Source: Saccharothrix australiensis (GTDB lineage: Bacteria > Actinomycetota > Actinomycetes > Mycobacteriales > Pseudonocardiaceae). Taken from it: a stretch of 64,000 nucleotides of DNA. The stretch lies in assembly GCF_003634935.1 (NCBI RefSeq), contig NZ_RBXO01000001.1, positions 5,419,501-5,483,500 on the forward strand, given 5' to 3'. Positions 43,692 to 52,157 of the stretch are shown here, in pieces. A model generated the notes under the pieces. That model was not told the origin of the DNA. It saw only the letters and a list, made by a program, of their open reading frames with translations, and searched no databases. Position numbers and translations under genes: made by a program. How positions within the stretch are numbered: the stretch's first letter is position 1; every line of letters starts with the position of its first letter.

Positions 43692-45002
43692 ATGACCCTG
43701 TCCGATGGACTGGTGCTGCGCACCGCGGAGCCACGTGACCTCGACCAGATCGGCGCGCTGCTGACCGAGCGCGGCGAGCCGGCCGACGCGGTGGACCACC
43801 GGCTCGTCGTCGAGGACCCGGACGCCGGGTGGGAGGCGTGCGCGGTCGTCGTGGACGGTGACCGCGTGGTGTCCACCGCCACCCTCCTGGACGAGACGCT
43901 CGTCCTGGGCGGTGTGGAGATCCCGGCCGGGCAGGTCGAACTGGTCGCCACCCACCGCGACTACGAGGGGCGCGGGCTGGTCCGGGCGTTGATGGGGTGG
44001 GCGCACGAGCGTTCGGCGGCGCGCGGGCAGTTGGTGAACGTGATGCTCGGCATCCCGTACTTCTACCGGCAGTTCGGCTACACCTACGCGATCCCGATCG
44101 CGCCGGAACGGCCGGTGGTCGGCGCACCGCCGCCCTCACCCGCCGCGACGGGGAAGGCCGCGCCCGACACGGAACGGGAAACCGCCCGCGGCGCGGCACA
44201 GGACGACGCGGCACAGGACGGCGCTGCACAGGGCACGACATCCGACACGATGCGGGCAGCCGCCCCGCGTGACACCGTGCGGGAGGCCACAGCGGACGAC
44301 ATCCCCGCGATGGCGCGGCTCCAAGCCGCCGAGCAGGCACGCGCCGACCTGTGGATGCCGCACTCGGCTCCGTTGTGGCGCTGGCTCGTGGCCCGTGACG
44401 GCAGCACGCAGTGGCTCGTGGAGCGCGACGGCGTGCCGGTCGGCACCGCTCGGTCGACGCCTCCGCACGAGGGCGTGCGGCTGTGCGACGTGGCTGCGGT
44501 GGACGCCGCTGCCGTGCACGCGCTGCTCGCGCACACCGGGGCGACGAGTGCGAACGAGCGTCCCGGCACGGTGGGTGGGGACGCGTTGGAGCCGTTCCTC
44601 GGGCCGGCGCCGGAAGACGCGCAGTCGTACTACGTGCGCGTCGCCGATCCGGTGGCGCTGCTGGAACACCTGCGCCCGGTGTTCGGGCGGAGGTTGGCCG
44701 GGTCGCCGTTCGCCGACGCGGAGGGCGAGGCGGTCGTGTCGTTCTACCGCTCCCACGTCCGCCTGCCCTACCGGGCCGGCGAGGTGGGTCCGGTCGTCGC
44801 CGGCGGCACCATGCAGGCCCCCGGCGCGGCGGGTGGCGCGGGCGTGGCCCCGGACCTCCTGCCGTCGCTGCTGTTCGGCCCGCACGGGCTGCGCGGTCTG
44901 ACGGCGAGGTTCGCCGACGTCTACCCCGGCCCGAACGCGGACCTGATGCACACCCTCTTCCCACCCGTGCGCAGCGACCTGCTGACCTTCTACATGCCGT
45001 GA
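43692..45002 (+). CDS. Two-domain GNAT acetyltransferase
   Basis: 436 residues. Domain 1 (about 1-135) has the pattern VELVATHRDYEGRGLVRALMGWAHERSAARG and GIPYFYRQFGYTYAIP. A linker of about 50 residues (150-200) rich in Ala, Asp, Gln and Thr is repetitive at DNA level. Domain 2 (about 200-436) is a degenerate GNAT with WLVERDGVPVGTARS and CDVAAVDAAAVHALLAH. Acetyl-group transfer to an unknown amine is the expected reaction. The start is uncertain: AAAGGAGG lies 17 nt before ATG 43692, too far for an ideal site, and an in-frame GTG at 43656 lacks one. Confidence 0.82.
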   Translation: MTLSDGLVLRTAEPRDLDQIGALLTERGEPADAVDHRLVVEDPDAGWEACAVVVDGDRVVSTATLLDETLVLGGVEIPAGQVELVATHRDYEGRGLVRALMGWAHERSAARGQLVNVMLGIPYFYRQFGYTYAIPIAPERPVVGAPPPSPAATGKAAPDTERETARGAAQDDAAQDGAAQGTTSDTMRAAAPRDTVREATADDIPAMARLQAAEQARADLWMPHSAPLWRWLVARDGSTQWLVERDGVPVGTARSTPPHEGVRLCDVAAVDAAAVHALLAHTGATSANERPGTVGGDALEPFLGPAPEDAQSYYVRVADPVALLEHLRPVFGRRLAGSPFADAEGEAVVSFYRSHVRLPYRAGEVGPVVAGGTMQAPGAAGGAGVAPDLLPSLLFGPHGLRGLTARFADVYPGPNADLMHTLFPPVRSDLLTFYMP

Positions 45003-45101
45003 CCGGGAGCCGCGCGCTCCGATTACAGACCCATGCCACACGCGGACAACCCGGCGTCCGGTGCGGCACCACACCACCCCGCGCAGTCGGTGCCACTCGC
45101 C

Positions 45102-45176
45102 CGCGCCGGTTCGTTCCGCGCCGGTTCGGTCCGCGCCGGTTCGGTCGCCGCCGGTTCGCTCCACACCGGCTCACCG
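45102..45176. repeat. 15-bp tandem repeat, 5 copies
   Basis: Units CGCGCCGGTTCGTTC, CGCGCCGGTTCGGTC (twice), GCCGCCGGTTCGCTC and CACACCGGCTCACCG follow one another. The repeat lies in the gap between the acetyltransferase and FhuF-like genes (45003-45271) and has no coding role there. The rest of that gap shows nothing. Confidence 0.85.
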
Positions 45177-45271
45177 GCTCCTCACGCACCGATTCGCCCT
45201 GTGCGCGTGCACGCCGCCCGAATGAAGGGTCCGCCCCGCCCCTCGCAGGCCCACGGCGGCAGACTGGCCAC

Positions 45272-45952
45272 GTGACCGACTACGCCTCCGTGCTGTCCAC
45301 CCTGCGCCAGGTCCGCGGCCTCAGCCCGTTCTTCGCCCTGGACGTCGGTCGGCCACCCGGGACCGGTCCAGGCGGTGATGGTTGGCTGCCCGGCGACGCG
45401 TTGCTCGACGGGTCGGCGTTGCCGCGCACGGTGGAGGCCATCGCCGAGCGGTACCGGACCGGGGAGGACCGGGTCGCCGCGTCGTTGTTCTTCCTCAGCT
45501 TCACGGCTCGGCTGCTGTGCCCGACGGTGGCCGCCCACGCCGTCGGCGGGGTGGCCCCGGACATCCGGCCCGGCAACCTGTGGTGGCGCTACGGGCCGGA
45601 CGGGCTGCGCGTGCGGATCGCGGAGCCGGTCGCCGGCGTGGGTGTCGTCGAGTCGTTGGAGCCGGTGGTGGCGGCGATCCGCGAGGTCGTGCCGGTCGCC
45701 CGCGGGTTGTTGTGGGGCAACGCGGCGTCCTCCATCGCCGGCGCGTTGCGGACGGTCGGGCGCAGCGGTGTCGCGTCGGTCGAGGACTGCCTCGCTTTGG
45801 GTGCCCGGCTGTTGGGCGATCCGCCGTTGCGCGGTTCGGGCGAGTTCATCCCGTTCCCCGGCGAGGTCGTGTTCCGGCGGCGCAGCTGCTGCCTCTACTA
45901 CCGCGTCGACGGCGGTGGGACGTGCGGCGACTGCCCTCTGCCCGCGCGGTGA
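45272..45952 (+). CDS. FhuF-like (2Fe-2S) ferric reductase
   Basis: 226 residues. The C-terminal cysteine pattern RRSCCLYYRVDGGGTCGDCPL (C-C-x10-C-x2-C) is diagnostic of the FhuF family, which binds an unusual [2Fe-2S] cluster and reduces Fe(III)-siderophores in the cytoplasm. The body is largely helical, with PGNLWWRYGPDGLRVRIAEP and ARGLLWGNAASSIAGALR. GTG at 45272. It precedes the cobalamin-riboswitch gene pair by 430 bp but is not obviously linked to it. Siderophore genes are not present in the window. Confidence 0.92.
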   Translation: MTDYASVLSTLRQVRGLSPFFALDVGRPPGTGPGGDGWLPGDALLDGSALPRTVEAIAERYRTGEDRVAASLFFLSFTARLLCPTVAAHAVGGVAPDIRPGNLWWRYGPDGLRVRIAEPVAGVGVVESLEPVVAAIREVVPVARGLLWGNAASSIAGALRTVGRSGVASVEDCLALGARLLGDPPLRGSGEFIPFPGEVVFRRRSCCLYYRVDGGGTCGDCPLPAR

Positions 45953-46384
45953 GCCCGACGAGGTAGGGAACGTCGCCCGGTTCCGGCGAGGCCGGGAGCG
46001 GCACTCGGTTTCCGCTGGGGTCGGGAGCGCGCTCGGTTGCCGGCCGGTGTGTTCCGGTCGGGGCTTCAGCGCAGTGCTCCGGGCACTGGACACCGGCGTC
46101 GATCCCACTGGGGTCCCGAGCCGCGCCGACGGTGGGCCGAGACACCCTCGAACGCACTGCCGCGCGCCCCCGAACGCGGTGCCGGGCGCGGTGCCGCGCG
46201 TCCTCGAACGCGGTACCGGGCGCGGTTGCCCGCGCGCCCCTAACGCGGTGCCGGGTGCGCTGTCGGGTGCCCTCGAACTCGGTGCCGGGCGCGGGTGTCC
46301 GGCTCGTTTTCCGAGGCAGGTTCGCCTGCGGGTGGTAGTCGGGGCCGGGTGGATGACAACTCGTCTGGCCGGTTGTGCCGGACG
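45953..46384. other. Gap before the cobalamin riboswitch
   Basis: About 430 bp of GC-rich DNA, dominated by four imperfect 33-35-bp repeats (46167-46302). Nothing else with coding or regulatory character is visible until the riboswitch begins. Confidence 0.6.
46167..46302. repeat. About 34-bp tandem repeat, 4 imperfect copies
   Basis: The copies start at about 46167, 46202, 46237 and 46270. Each contains a core like CTCGAACGCGGTGCCGGGCG followed by a variable GC-rich tail. They are 33-35 bp long and differ at 15-25 percent of positions, so they are old or degenerating. Confidence 0.75.
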
Positions 46385-46560
46385 GTCGCGGGCACTTACG
46401 GTTCCAGCGCCGCGGTGGACGGGAAGCCGGTGGGAATCCGGCGCGGTCCTCGCCACTGTGACCGGGAAGCCAACTCGCCGAGCACGTCACTGGCCGCGCC
46501 TGCGGCTGGGAAGACGCGGGGACGGTGTCGATCCGGGAGTCAGGAGACCGGCCGCGGCGC
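46385..46560 (+). promoter_or_regulatory. Cobalamin riboswitch
   Basis: The conserved core is present in order: GGGAAGCCGGTGGGAATCCG (46421-46440), then GCGCGGTCCTCGCCACTGTG, ACCGGGAAGCC, and the B12-box region GTCAGGAGACCGGCC (46538-46552). It precedes cbtB by 42 bp. When adenosylcobalamin or a related form is abundant it should reduce expression of the cobalt-uptake genes. Exact 5' and 3' ends are estimated from the core. Confidence 0.93.
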
Positions 46561-46601
46561 GCGTTGTTGTTGACCTTCCACGAGGTATGGAGGAGGCCGT
46601 C

Positions 46602-46781
46602 ATGACGAGCCCCGCACATCCCCTTCGCTTACCCCGGTGGGCCTACGCCGTCGCGCTGGTCGCACTGGTCGTCACCTGGCTGGTCCTCCAGGAGAACGGC
46701 CTGGCGCTCGGCCACTCCGCCGAGGCGCTGCACGAGTTCTTCCACGACGGGCGGCACGCGCTCGGCGTCCCGTGCCACTAG
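46602..46781 (+). CDS. cbtB: Cobalt transporter small subunit CbtB
   Basis: 59 residues, the normal size of CbtB. One membrane helix (LPRWAYAVALVALVVTWLVLQ, about 10-30) and the His-rich C-terminus (HEFFHDGRHALGVPCH) are diagnostic; the histidines and Cys bind cobalt. The ATG at 46602 has GGAGGAGG about 6 nt upstream. cbtA starts 8 bp after its stop. It is controlled by the cobalamin riboswitch directly upstream. Such small genes are easily missed by length filters. Confidence 0.93.
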   Translation: MTSPAHPLRLPRWAYAVALVALVVTWLVLQENGLALGHSAEALHEFFHDGRHALGVPCH

Positions 46782-46789
46782 GGCCTGCC

Positions 46790-47554
46790 GTGAACAGCCA
46801 CGTGGACGACTATCGGAGCGTGTTGCTGCGCGGCATCGGCGCGGGTGGTGTCGCCGGTCTGCTCGCGGGCCTGGTCGGACTCGTCGTCGTGGAGGTGCCG
46901 ATCCGCGCGGCGCTGGCGGTCGAGGAGGCCCGTGCCGCGGCCGAACCGGCCGGGTCGGGCGGGCACGACCACGGTGAACTGGTCGGTCGGGGCGCGCAGC
47001 TCGTCGGTGGCGTCCTGGCGGCGGTGATCGTCGGGTTGGCGGTGGGCGCGCTGTTCGCCACCGCGTACGCCGGGTCCCGCCGGTGGTTCGCCGGTCGGCC
47101 GCCGTTCAGCCGCAGCGTGTCCCTGGCGGCGGCGGTGTTCGGGGCGGCGGCGCTGCTGCCGGCGGTCAAGTACCCGGCCAACCCGCCAGCGGTGGGCGAC
47201 CCGGCGACGGTCGGGTACCGGACGGTGCTCTACCTGGGGCTGATCGCGGCCGGTCTGCTGGTGGTGGCCGGGGCGAGCCTGCTGGCGTCCCGGTTGGGCC
47301 ACCTGAGCGGGCCGGTGCGGTCGACGGTGGTGGCGCTGGCGGTGGTCGCGGCGGGCACGCTGCTCCTGCTGGTGTTCCCCGCGCCGCCGGACGCGATACC
47401 GGCGGACATGCCGAGCGCCGTCCTGTGGGAGTTCCGGCTCGCGTCGCTCGCCGAGACGGCCACGCTGTGGCTCGGGCTGGGCGTGGTGTTCGGGTTGCTG
47501 GTCGACCCGGCGGTGCGCGCGGACAAGGTGCGGGAGGGCGCTGTCCCGGCCTGA
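46790..47554 (+). CDS. cbtA: Cobalt transporter subunit CbtA
   Basis: 254 residues with about six helices: LLRGIGAGGVAGLLAGLVGLVV, LVGGVLAAVIVGLAVGALF, SVSLAAAVFGAAALLPAVKY, TVLYLGLIAAGLLVVAGASLLA, VVALAVVAAGTLLLLVF and TATLWLGLGVVFGLLVD. A cytoplasmic or external His-rich loop (GGHDHGELVG) may bind metal. With CbtB it mediates cobalt uptake for B12. GTG at 46790. The gene is followed by a repeat tract. Confidence 0.93.
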   Translation: MNSHVDDYRSVLLRGIGAGGVAGLLAGLVGLVVVEVPIRAALAVEEARAAAEPAGSGGHDHGELVGRGAQLVGGVLAAVIVGLAVGALFATAYAGSRRWFAGRPPFSRSVSLAAAVFGAAALLPAVKYPANPPAVGDPATVGYRTVLYLGLIAAGLLVVAGASLLASRLGHLSGPVRSTVVALAVVAAGTLLLLVFPAPPDAIPADMPSAVLWEFRLASLAETATLWLGLGVVFGLLVDPAVRADKVREGAVPA

Positions 47555-47701
47555 CCGGGACGCGCGCCGGGCTGGTCTTGCCCTGGACCGGACGCGCGCC
47601 AGGCTCGTCGTGCCCTGGGCGGGATCGCACCCGCCGGGGCACGACAACGCCTTCCGGCACGACGACACCATTCCGCCGCCCAAGGCAGGCCGGCGCGGCG
47701 G

Positions 47702-47749
47702 CACGGCAACACCTCGGCACGGCAACACCTCGGCACGGCAACACCTCGG
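47702..47749. repeat. 16-bp perfect tandem repeat, 3 copies
   Basis: CACGGCAACACCTCGG occurs three times without a mismatch (47702-47717, 47718-47733, 47734-47749), followed by CACGGCACGG. It lies in the 259-bp gap after cbtA. Perfect identity suggests recent expansion. Confidence 0.9.
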
Positions 47750-47813
47750 CACGGCACGGCACGCCTCGCGGCACCCGCTCCGGGGCCGGCATCGGGCCAC
47801 GGGCGTGCCGGGG

Positions 47814-48473
47814 TCAGGCGCGCAGCGCGGTCAGCACGTCGAGGTCGACCCCGACCAGGGACTCGCGGAAGACCCGCCGCTCCCCCGACGGCACCGGCAC
47901 GTCGCACGGCACGACCAGGACGGTGCACCCGGCCGCGACCGCCGACGCGACACCGGTCGGCGAGTCCTCGACCGCCACGCACGCCGAGGCGTCCACCCCC
48001 AGCAGCCGCGCCGCCTTGAGGTACGGGTCGGGCAGGGGCTTGTTGCGGCCCTCCACCTCGTCACCGCACACGGTCACGTCGAACAGGTCCCGCCCGATGG
48101 TGTCCAGGGCGACCTCGGTCAGCCCCCGCTCGGTGGACGTCACCAGCGCCATCGGCACGCCCGACGCGCGGACGGCCCGCAGTGCGTCCCGCGCGCCCGG
48201 CCGCCACGGCAGCCCCTCGCGGAACACCTCCTCGGTGCGGCGCATGATCCAGGCCGCGCCGTCCGCCGTCTCCTCCTCGGTCGGCGTGACGCCCACCTCG
48301 GCGAACAGCAGCGCCATCGTGGTCGGCACGTTCGACCCGACCATCGCCTGCCGCGTCGCCAACGACAGCGTGCCGCCCAGCTTCTCCGCGAACTCGTAGA
48401 GCGGGATGTCCCACAGCTTCTCCGAGTCCAGCAGCGTGCCGTCCATGTCCCACAGCACCGCTTCGACGTTCAC
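47814..48473 (-). CDS. HAD-superfamily hydrolase (beta-phosphoglucomutase-like)
   Basis: 219 residues. HAD motif I is VEAVLWDMDGTLLDSEKLW (nucleophile Asp), motif II is ALVTSTERGL (Ser/Thr), motif III is the Lys in GRNKPLPDPYLKAARLLG, and motif IV is CVAVEDSPTGVASAVAAG. It should remove phosphate from a small sugar phosphate or nucleotide. The GTG at 48473 (VNVEAVLWDMDG) with GAGAGG 6 nt upstream is preferred. It lies between cbtAB (convergent) and metH. Confidence 0.92.
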   Translation of the reverse strand: MNVEAVLWDMDGTLLDSEKLWDIPLYEFAEKLGGTLSLATRQAMVGSNVPTTMALLFAEVGVTPTEEETADGAAWIMRRTEEVFREGLPWRPGARDALRAVRASGVPMALVTSTERGLTEVALDTIGRDLFDVTVCGDEVEGRNKPLPDPYLKAARLLGVDASACVAVEDSPTGVASAVAAGCTVLVVPCDVPVPSGERRVFRESLVGVDLDVLTALRA

Positions 48474-48522
48474 CGCGCACCTCTCCACGTCCACCACCCG
48501 TACTTGCCGGTCGATCCGCGCG

Positions 48523-48568
48523 GCGCACGCCCGGTCACCCCGCCGCGAGGGCGGGGCCGGGCGTGCGC
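48523..48568 (-). terminator. Long hairpin terminator downstream of metH
   Basis: GCGCACGCCCGG and CCGGGCGTGCGC (12 bp) enclose a second stem CCCCGCC and GGCGGGG. It is 3 bp from the metH stop codon, the largest terminator in the window. Confidence 0.85.
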
Positions 48569-48570
48569 GG

Positions 48571-51500
48571 TCACGCGTTGAAGTACTTCGCCTCGGGGTG
48601 GTGCGCCACGAAGGCGTCGGTGGACTGCTCGGGGTGCAGCTGCAACTCCTCCGACAGCCGCACGCCGATCCGCTCCGGCTCCAGCAGCTCCACGACCTTG
48701 ACCCGGTCCTCCATGTCCGGGCACGCGCCGTAGCCCAGCGAGTAGCGGGCGCCCCGGTAACCGAGCTTGAAGAACTCCTCGACGTCGTCCGGGTCCTCGC
48801 TCGCCACCGGCGAGCCGTCGGACCAGCGCAGCTCCTCGCGGATGCGCCGGTGCCAGTACTCGGCCAGCGCCTCGGTCAGCTGCACGCCGAGTCCGTGCAC
48901 CTCCAGGTACTCCCGGTAGGCGTCCTTGGCGAACAGCTCGTTGGCGTGGTCGGCGATCGCCTGCCCCATCGTGACCAGGTGGAACGCGACGACGTCCACC
49001 TCGCCGGACTCGCGCGGCCGCCAGAAGTCGGCCAGGCACAGCCTGCGGTCGCGCTTCTGGCGGGGGAAGGTGAACCGCAGCCGCTCGGGCGCGTCGGGCC
49101 TCGGTTCGGTCAGCACCACCAGCGAGTCGCCCTCGGAGACGCACGGGAAGTACCCGTAGACGACCGCCGCGTGCGCCAGCACGCCCTCGGTGGCCAGCCG
49201 GTCCAGCCAGTACCGCAGGCGGGGCCTGCCCTCGGTCTCGACCAGCTCCTCGTAGGTGGGTCCGCCGCCGCGCGAGCCCTTGAGCCCCCACTGGCCCATG
49301 AACGTGGCCCGCTCGTCGAGCATCGCCGAGTAGTCGGCCAGCGGCACGCCCTTGACCACGCGGGTGCCCCAGAAGGGCGGCGTCGGGATCGGCACGTCCA
49401 CGGCCACGTCCGAGCGCCCCACCTCGGGCGGCTCCTCCCGCGCGGCCTTGCGCTCGGCGGCGATGCGCAGCGACCGGGCGCGCCGCGCCTTGCGCTCGGC
49501 GGCCTTGCGCTCGGCCTCGGGGTCGGGCGCGGGCGACTCGCCGCGCTTGGCGGCCATGATCGCGTCCATCAGCCGCAGGCCCTCGAACGCGTCCCGCGCG
49601 TAGCGCACCTCGCCCAGGTACAGGTCGGTCAGGTCGTTCTCGACGTACGCCCTGGTCAGCGCCGCGCCGCCGAGCAGGACCGGCCACCGCGCGGAGACGC
49701 CGCGCGAGTTCATCTCCTCCAGGTTCTCCTTCATGATCACCGTGGACTTGACCAGCAGGCCGGACATGCCGATGGCGTCGGCGCGGTGCTCCTCGGCGGC
49801 GTCGAGGATCGCGTTGATGGGCTGCTTGATGCCGATGTTGACGACTTCGTAGCCGTTGTTGGACAGGATGATGTCCACCAGGTTCTTGCCGATGTCGTGC
49901 ACGTCGCCCTTGACCGTGGCGAGCACGATGCGGCCCTTGCCGCCGTCGTCGGACCGCTCCATGTGCGGTTCCAGGTAGGCGACGGCGGACTTCATGACCT
50001 CGGCGGACTGGAGCACGAACGGCAGCTGCATCTGGCCGGAGCCGAACAGCTCGCCGACCGTCTTCATGCCCGACAGCAGGGTGTCGTTGATGATCTGCAG
50101 CGCCGGGCGCTCCCGGAGCGCCTCCTCCAGGTCGGCTTCCAGGCCGTTGCGCTCGCCGTCGACGATCCGGCGCTCCAGCCGCGCGAACAGCGGCAGGGCC
50201 GCCAGCTCCTCGGCCCGCGACGCCCGGCTGGAGGACGTGCTGACGCCCTCGAACAGGCTCATCAGCTTCTGCAGCGGGTCGTAGCCCTCGCGGCGGCGGT
50301 CGTAGACGAGGTCCAGCGCCACCGCGCGCTGCTCGTCGGGGATGCGCGCCATCGGGATGATCTTCGACGCGTGCACGATGGCCGTGTCCAGGCCCGCCTG
50401 CACGCACTCGTGCAGGAACACCGAGTTCAGCACCTGCCGGGCGGCCGGGTTCAGGCCGAACGACACGTTCGAGATGCCCAGCGTCGTCTGCACCTCGGGG
50501 TAGCGGCGCTTGAGCTCGCGGATGGCCTCGATCGTCTCCAGGGCGTCCCTGCGCACCTCCTCCTGACCGGTGGAGATGGGGAAGGTGAGCGTGTCGATGA
50601 CGATGTCGCCGGTGCGCACGCCCCAGTTGCGCGTCAGGTCCTCGATCAGGCGGACGGCGACGCGCACCTTCCACTCGGCGGTGCGGGCCTGGCCCTCCTC
50701 GTCGATGCACAGGCCGACGACGGCCGCGCCGTGCTCGGACACCAGCCGCATGATCCGCTGGAACCGGGAGTCGGGGCCGTCGCCGTCCTCGTAGTTGACC
50801 GAGTTGACGGCGCAGCGCCCGCCCAGGCACTCCAGGCCGGCGCGCAGCACCTCGGGCTCGGTCGAGTCGAGCATGATCGGCAGCGTGGACGCGGTGGCGA
50901 GCCTGCTCGCGAGCTGCCGCATGTCGTCGGCGCCGTCGCGGCCCACGTAGTCGACGTTGAGGTCGAGCAGGTGCGCGCCGTCGCGGGTCTGGTCGCGGGC
51001 GATCTCCAGGCAGTCGTCGAACCGGCCGGCGAGCATCGCCTCGCGGAACGCCTTGGAGCCGTTGGCGTTGGTGCGCTCGCCGATCATCAGCACGGACGCG
51101 TCCTGGCGGAACGGGACGGCCTGGTAGAGCGACGACACGCCGGGTTCGGGGCGCGGGCGGCGGGCGGCGGGCCGGAGGTCGCGCACGGCGTCGACGACCT
51201 GGCGGACGTGCTCGGTGGTGGTGCCGCAGCAGCCGCCGACCAGCCGCGCGCCGAACTCGGTGACGAACCCGGTCAGCGCCGCCGCCAGCTCCTCGGGCGT
51301 GAGCGGGTAGACCGCGCCGCGCGGGCCCAGCTCGGGCAGGCCCGCGTTGGGCATCACCGACAGCGGGACGCGGGCGTGCTTGGCGAGCTGGCGCAGGTGC
51401 TCGCTCATCTCGGCGGGACCCGTGGCGCAGTTCAGGCCGATCAGGTCGATGCCGAGCGGTTCCAGCGCGGTCAGCGCGGCCCCGATCTCCGAGCCGAGCA

Positions 51501-52107
51501 GCATCGTCCCGGTGGTCTCGACGGTGACCTGGGCGATGATCGGCACCCGGACGCCCTCGGCGGCCATCGCGCGCTTGGCGCCGACGACGGCCGCCTTGGT
51601 CTGGAGCAGGTCCTGGGAGGTCTCGACGATCACCGCGTCGACGCCGCCGAGCAGCAGGCCGCGCACCTGCTCGACGTAGGCGTCGCGGAGCGTGGCGTAG
51701 GGTGCGTGGCCGAGGGTGGGCAGCTTGGTGCCGGGGCCGACGGAACCGAGCACGAACCGGGGCCTGCCCGGTTCGGCGAACTCGTCGGCGACCTCGCGGG
51801 CCAGGGCCGCGCCGCGCCGCGAGAGGTCGAAGATCCGGTCCTGGATGCCGTACTCGGCGAGGTTGGCGAGGTTCGCGCCGAAGGTGTTGGTCTCCACGGC
51901 GTCCGCGCCTACCGACAGGTAGCCGCGGTGCACCTGCCGGACGACGTCGGGCCGGGTGACGTTCAGGATCTCGTTGCAGCCCTCGTGACCTGCGAAATCG
52001 TCGAGGCTCAGATCCACTGCCTGGAGCATGGTGCCCATCGCGCCGTCCGCCACGACGACACGGTCGGCGAGGGCGTCCAACAGGGGTGAGGAGACACGAT
52101 CCGGCAT
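48571..52107 (-). CDS. metH: B12-dependent methionine synthase MetH
   Basis: 1178 residues, full length. Four modules are visible in order: homocysteine-binding barrel (about 1-300) with Zn-binding VGGCCGTTTEH and NCATGP; folate-binding pterin domain (about 325-600); cobalamin domain with DVHDIGKN (His ligand for Co, about 728-735) and the preceding helical cap; C-terminal reactivation domain (about 850-1178). It transfers the methyl group from 5-methyltetrahydrofolate to homocysteine. Start ATG 52107 with a TAGGCT hexamer 6 nt upstream. The nearby cobalamin riboswitch controls cobalt uptake, not this gene. Confidence 0.97.
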   Translation of the reverse strand: MPDRVSSPLLDALADRVVVADGAMGTMLQAVDLSLDDFAGHEGCNEILNVTRPDVVRQVHRGYLSVGADAVETNTFGANLANLAEYGIQDRIFDLSRRGAALAREVADEFAEPGRPRFVLGSVGPGTKLPTLGHAPYATLRDAYVEQVRGLLLGGVDAVIVETSQDLLQTKAAVVGAKRAMAAEGVRVPIIAQVTVETTGTMLLGSEIGAALTALEPLGIDLIGLNCATGPAEMSEHLRQLAKHARVPLSVMPNAGLPELGPRGAVYPLTPEELAAALTGFVTEFGARLVGGCCGTTTEHVRQVVDAVRDLRPAARRPRPEPGVSSLYQAVPFRQDASVLMIGERTNANGSKAFREAMLAGRFDDCLEIARDQTRDGAHLLDLNVDYVGRDGADDMRQLASRLATASTLPIMLDSTEPEVLRAGLECLGGRCAVNSVNYEDGDGPDSRFQRIMRLVSEHGAAVVGLCIDEEGQARTAEWKVRVAVRLIEDLTRNWGVRTGDIVIDTLTFPISTGQEEVRRDALETIEAIRELKRRYPEVQTTLGISNVSFGLNPAARQVLNSVFLHECVQAGLDTAIVHASKIIPMARIPDEQRAVALDLVYDRRREGYDPLQKLMSLFEGVSTSSSRASRAEELAALPLFARLERRIVDGERNGLEADLEEALRERPALQIINDTLLSGMKTVGELFGSGQMQLPFVLQSAEVMKSAVAYLEPHMERSDDGGKGRIVLATVKGDVHDIGKNLVDIILSNNGYEVVNIGIKQPINAILDAAEEHRADAIGMSGLLVKSTVIMKENLEEMNSRGVSARWPVLLGGAALTRAYVENDLTDLYLGEVRYARDAFEGLRLMDAIMAAKRGESPAPDPEAERKAAERKARRARSLRIAAERKAAREEPPEVGRSDVAVDVPIPTPPFWGTRVVKGVPLADYSAMLDERATFMGQWGLKGSRGGGPTYEELVETEGRPRLRYWLDRLATEGVLAHAAVVYGYFPCVSEGDSLVVLTEPRPDAPERLRFTFPRQKRDRRLCLADFWRPRESGEVDVVAFHLVTMGQAIADHANELFAKDAYREYLEVHGLGVQLTEALAEYWHRRIREELRWSDGSPVASEDPDDVEEFFKLGYRGARYSLGYGACPDMEDRVKVVELLEPERIGVRLSEELQLHPEQSTDAFVAHHPEAKYFNA

Positions 52108-52113
52108 GGGCCA

Positions 52114-52151
52114 AGCCTACGGCGTCGGGTGTGCGGCGGTGGTCGTAGTCT
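52114..52151. promoter_or_regulatory. Back-to-back leaderless promoters of metH and the PAC2 gene
   Basis: The 50-bp divergent gap contains TAGGCT on the minus strand (52114-52119), 6 nt before the metH ATG, and TAGTCT on the plus strand (52146-52151), 6 nt before the PAC2 GTG. Their -10 elements are only 26 bp apart, so the two promoters must share or exclude each other's -35 region. Confidence 0.55.
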
Positions 52152-52157
52152 GACCCG

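Noticed and set aside
47702..47749. Regular repeats as a CRISPR array
   Set aside because: The units follow each other without unique spacers and no cas genes are near.
48406..52089. Long plus-strand open frame opposite metH
   Set aside because: It mirrors MetH codon positions, has no start signal and no recognisable fold; it is an artefact of high GC content.
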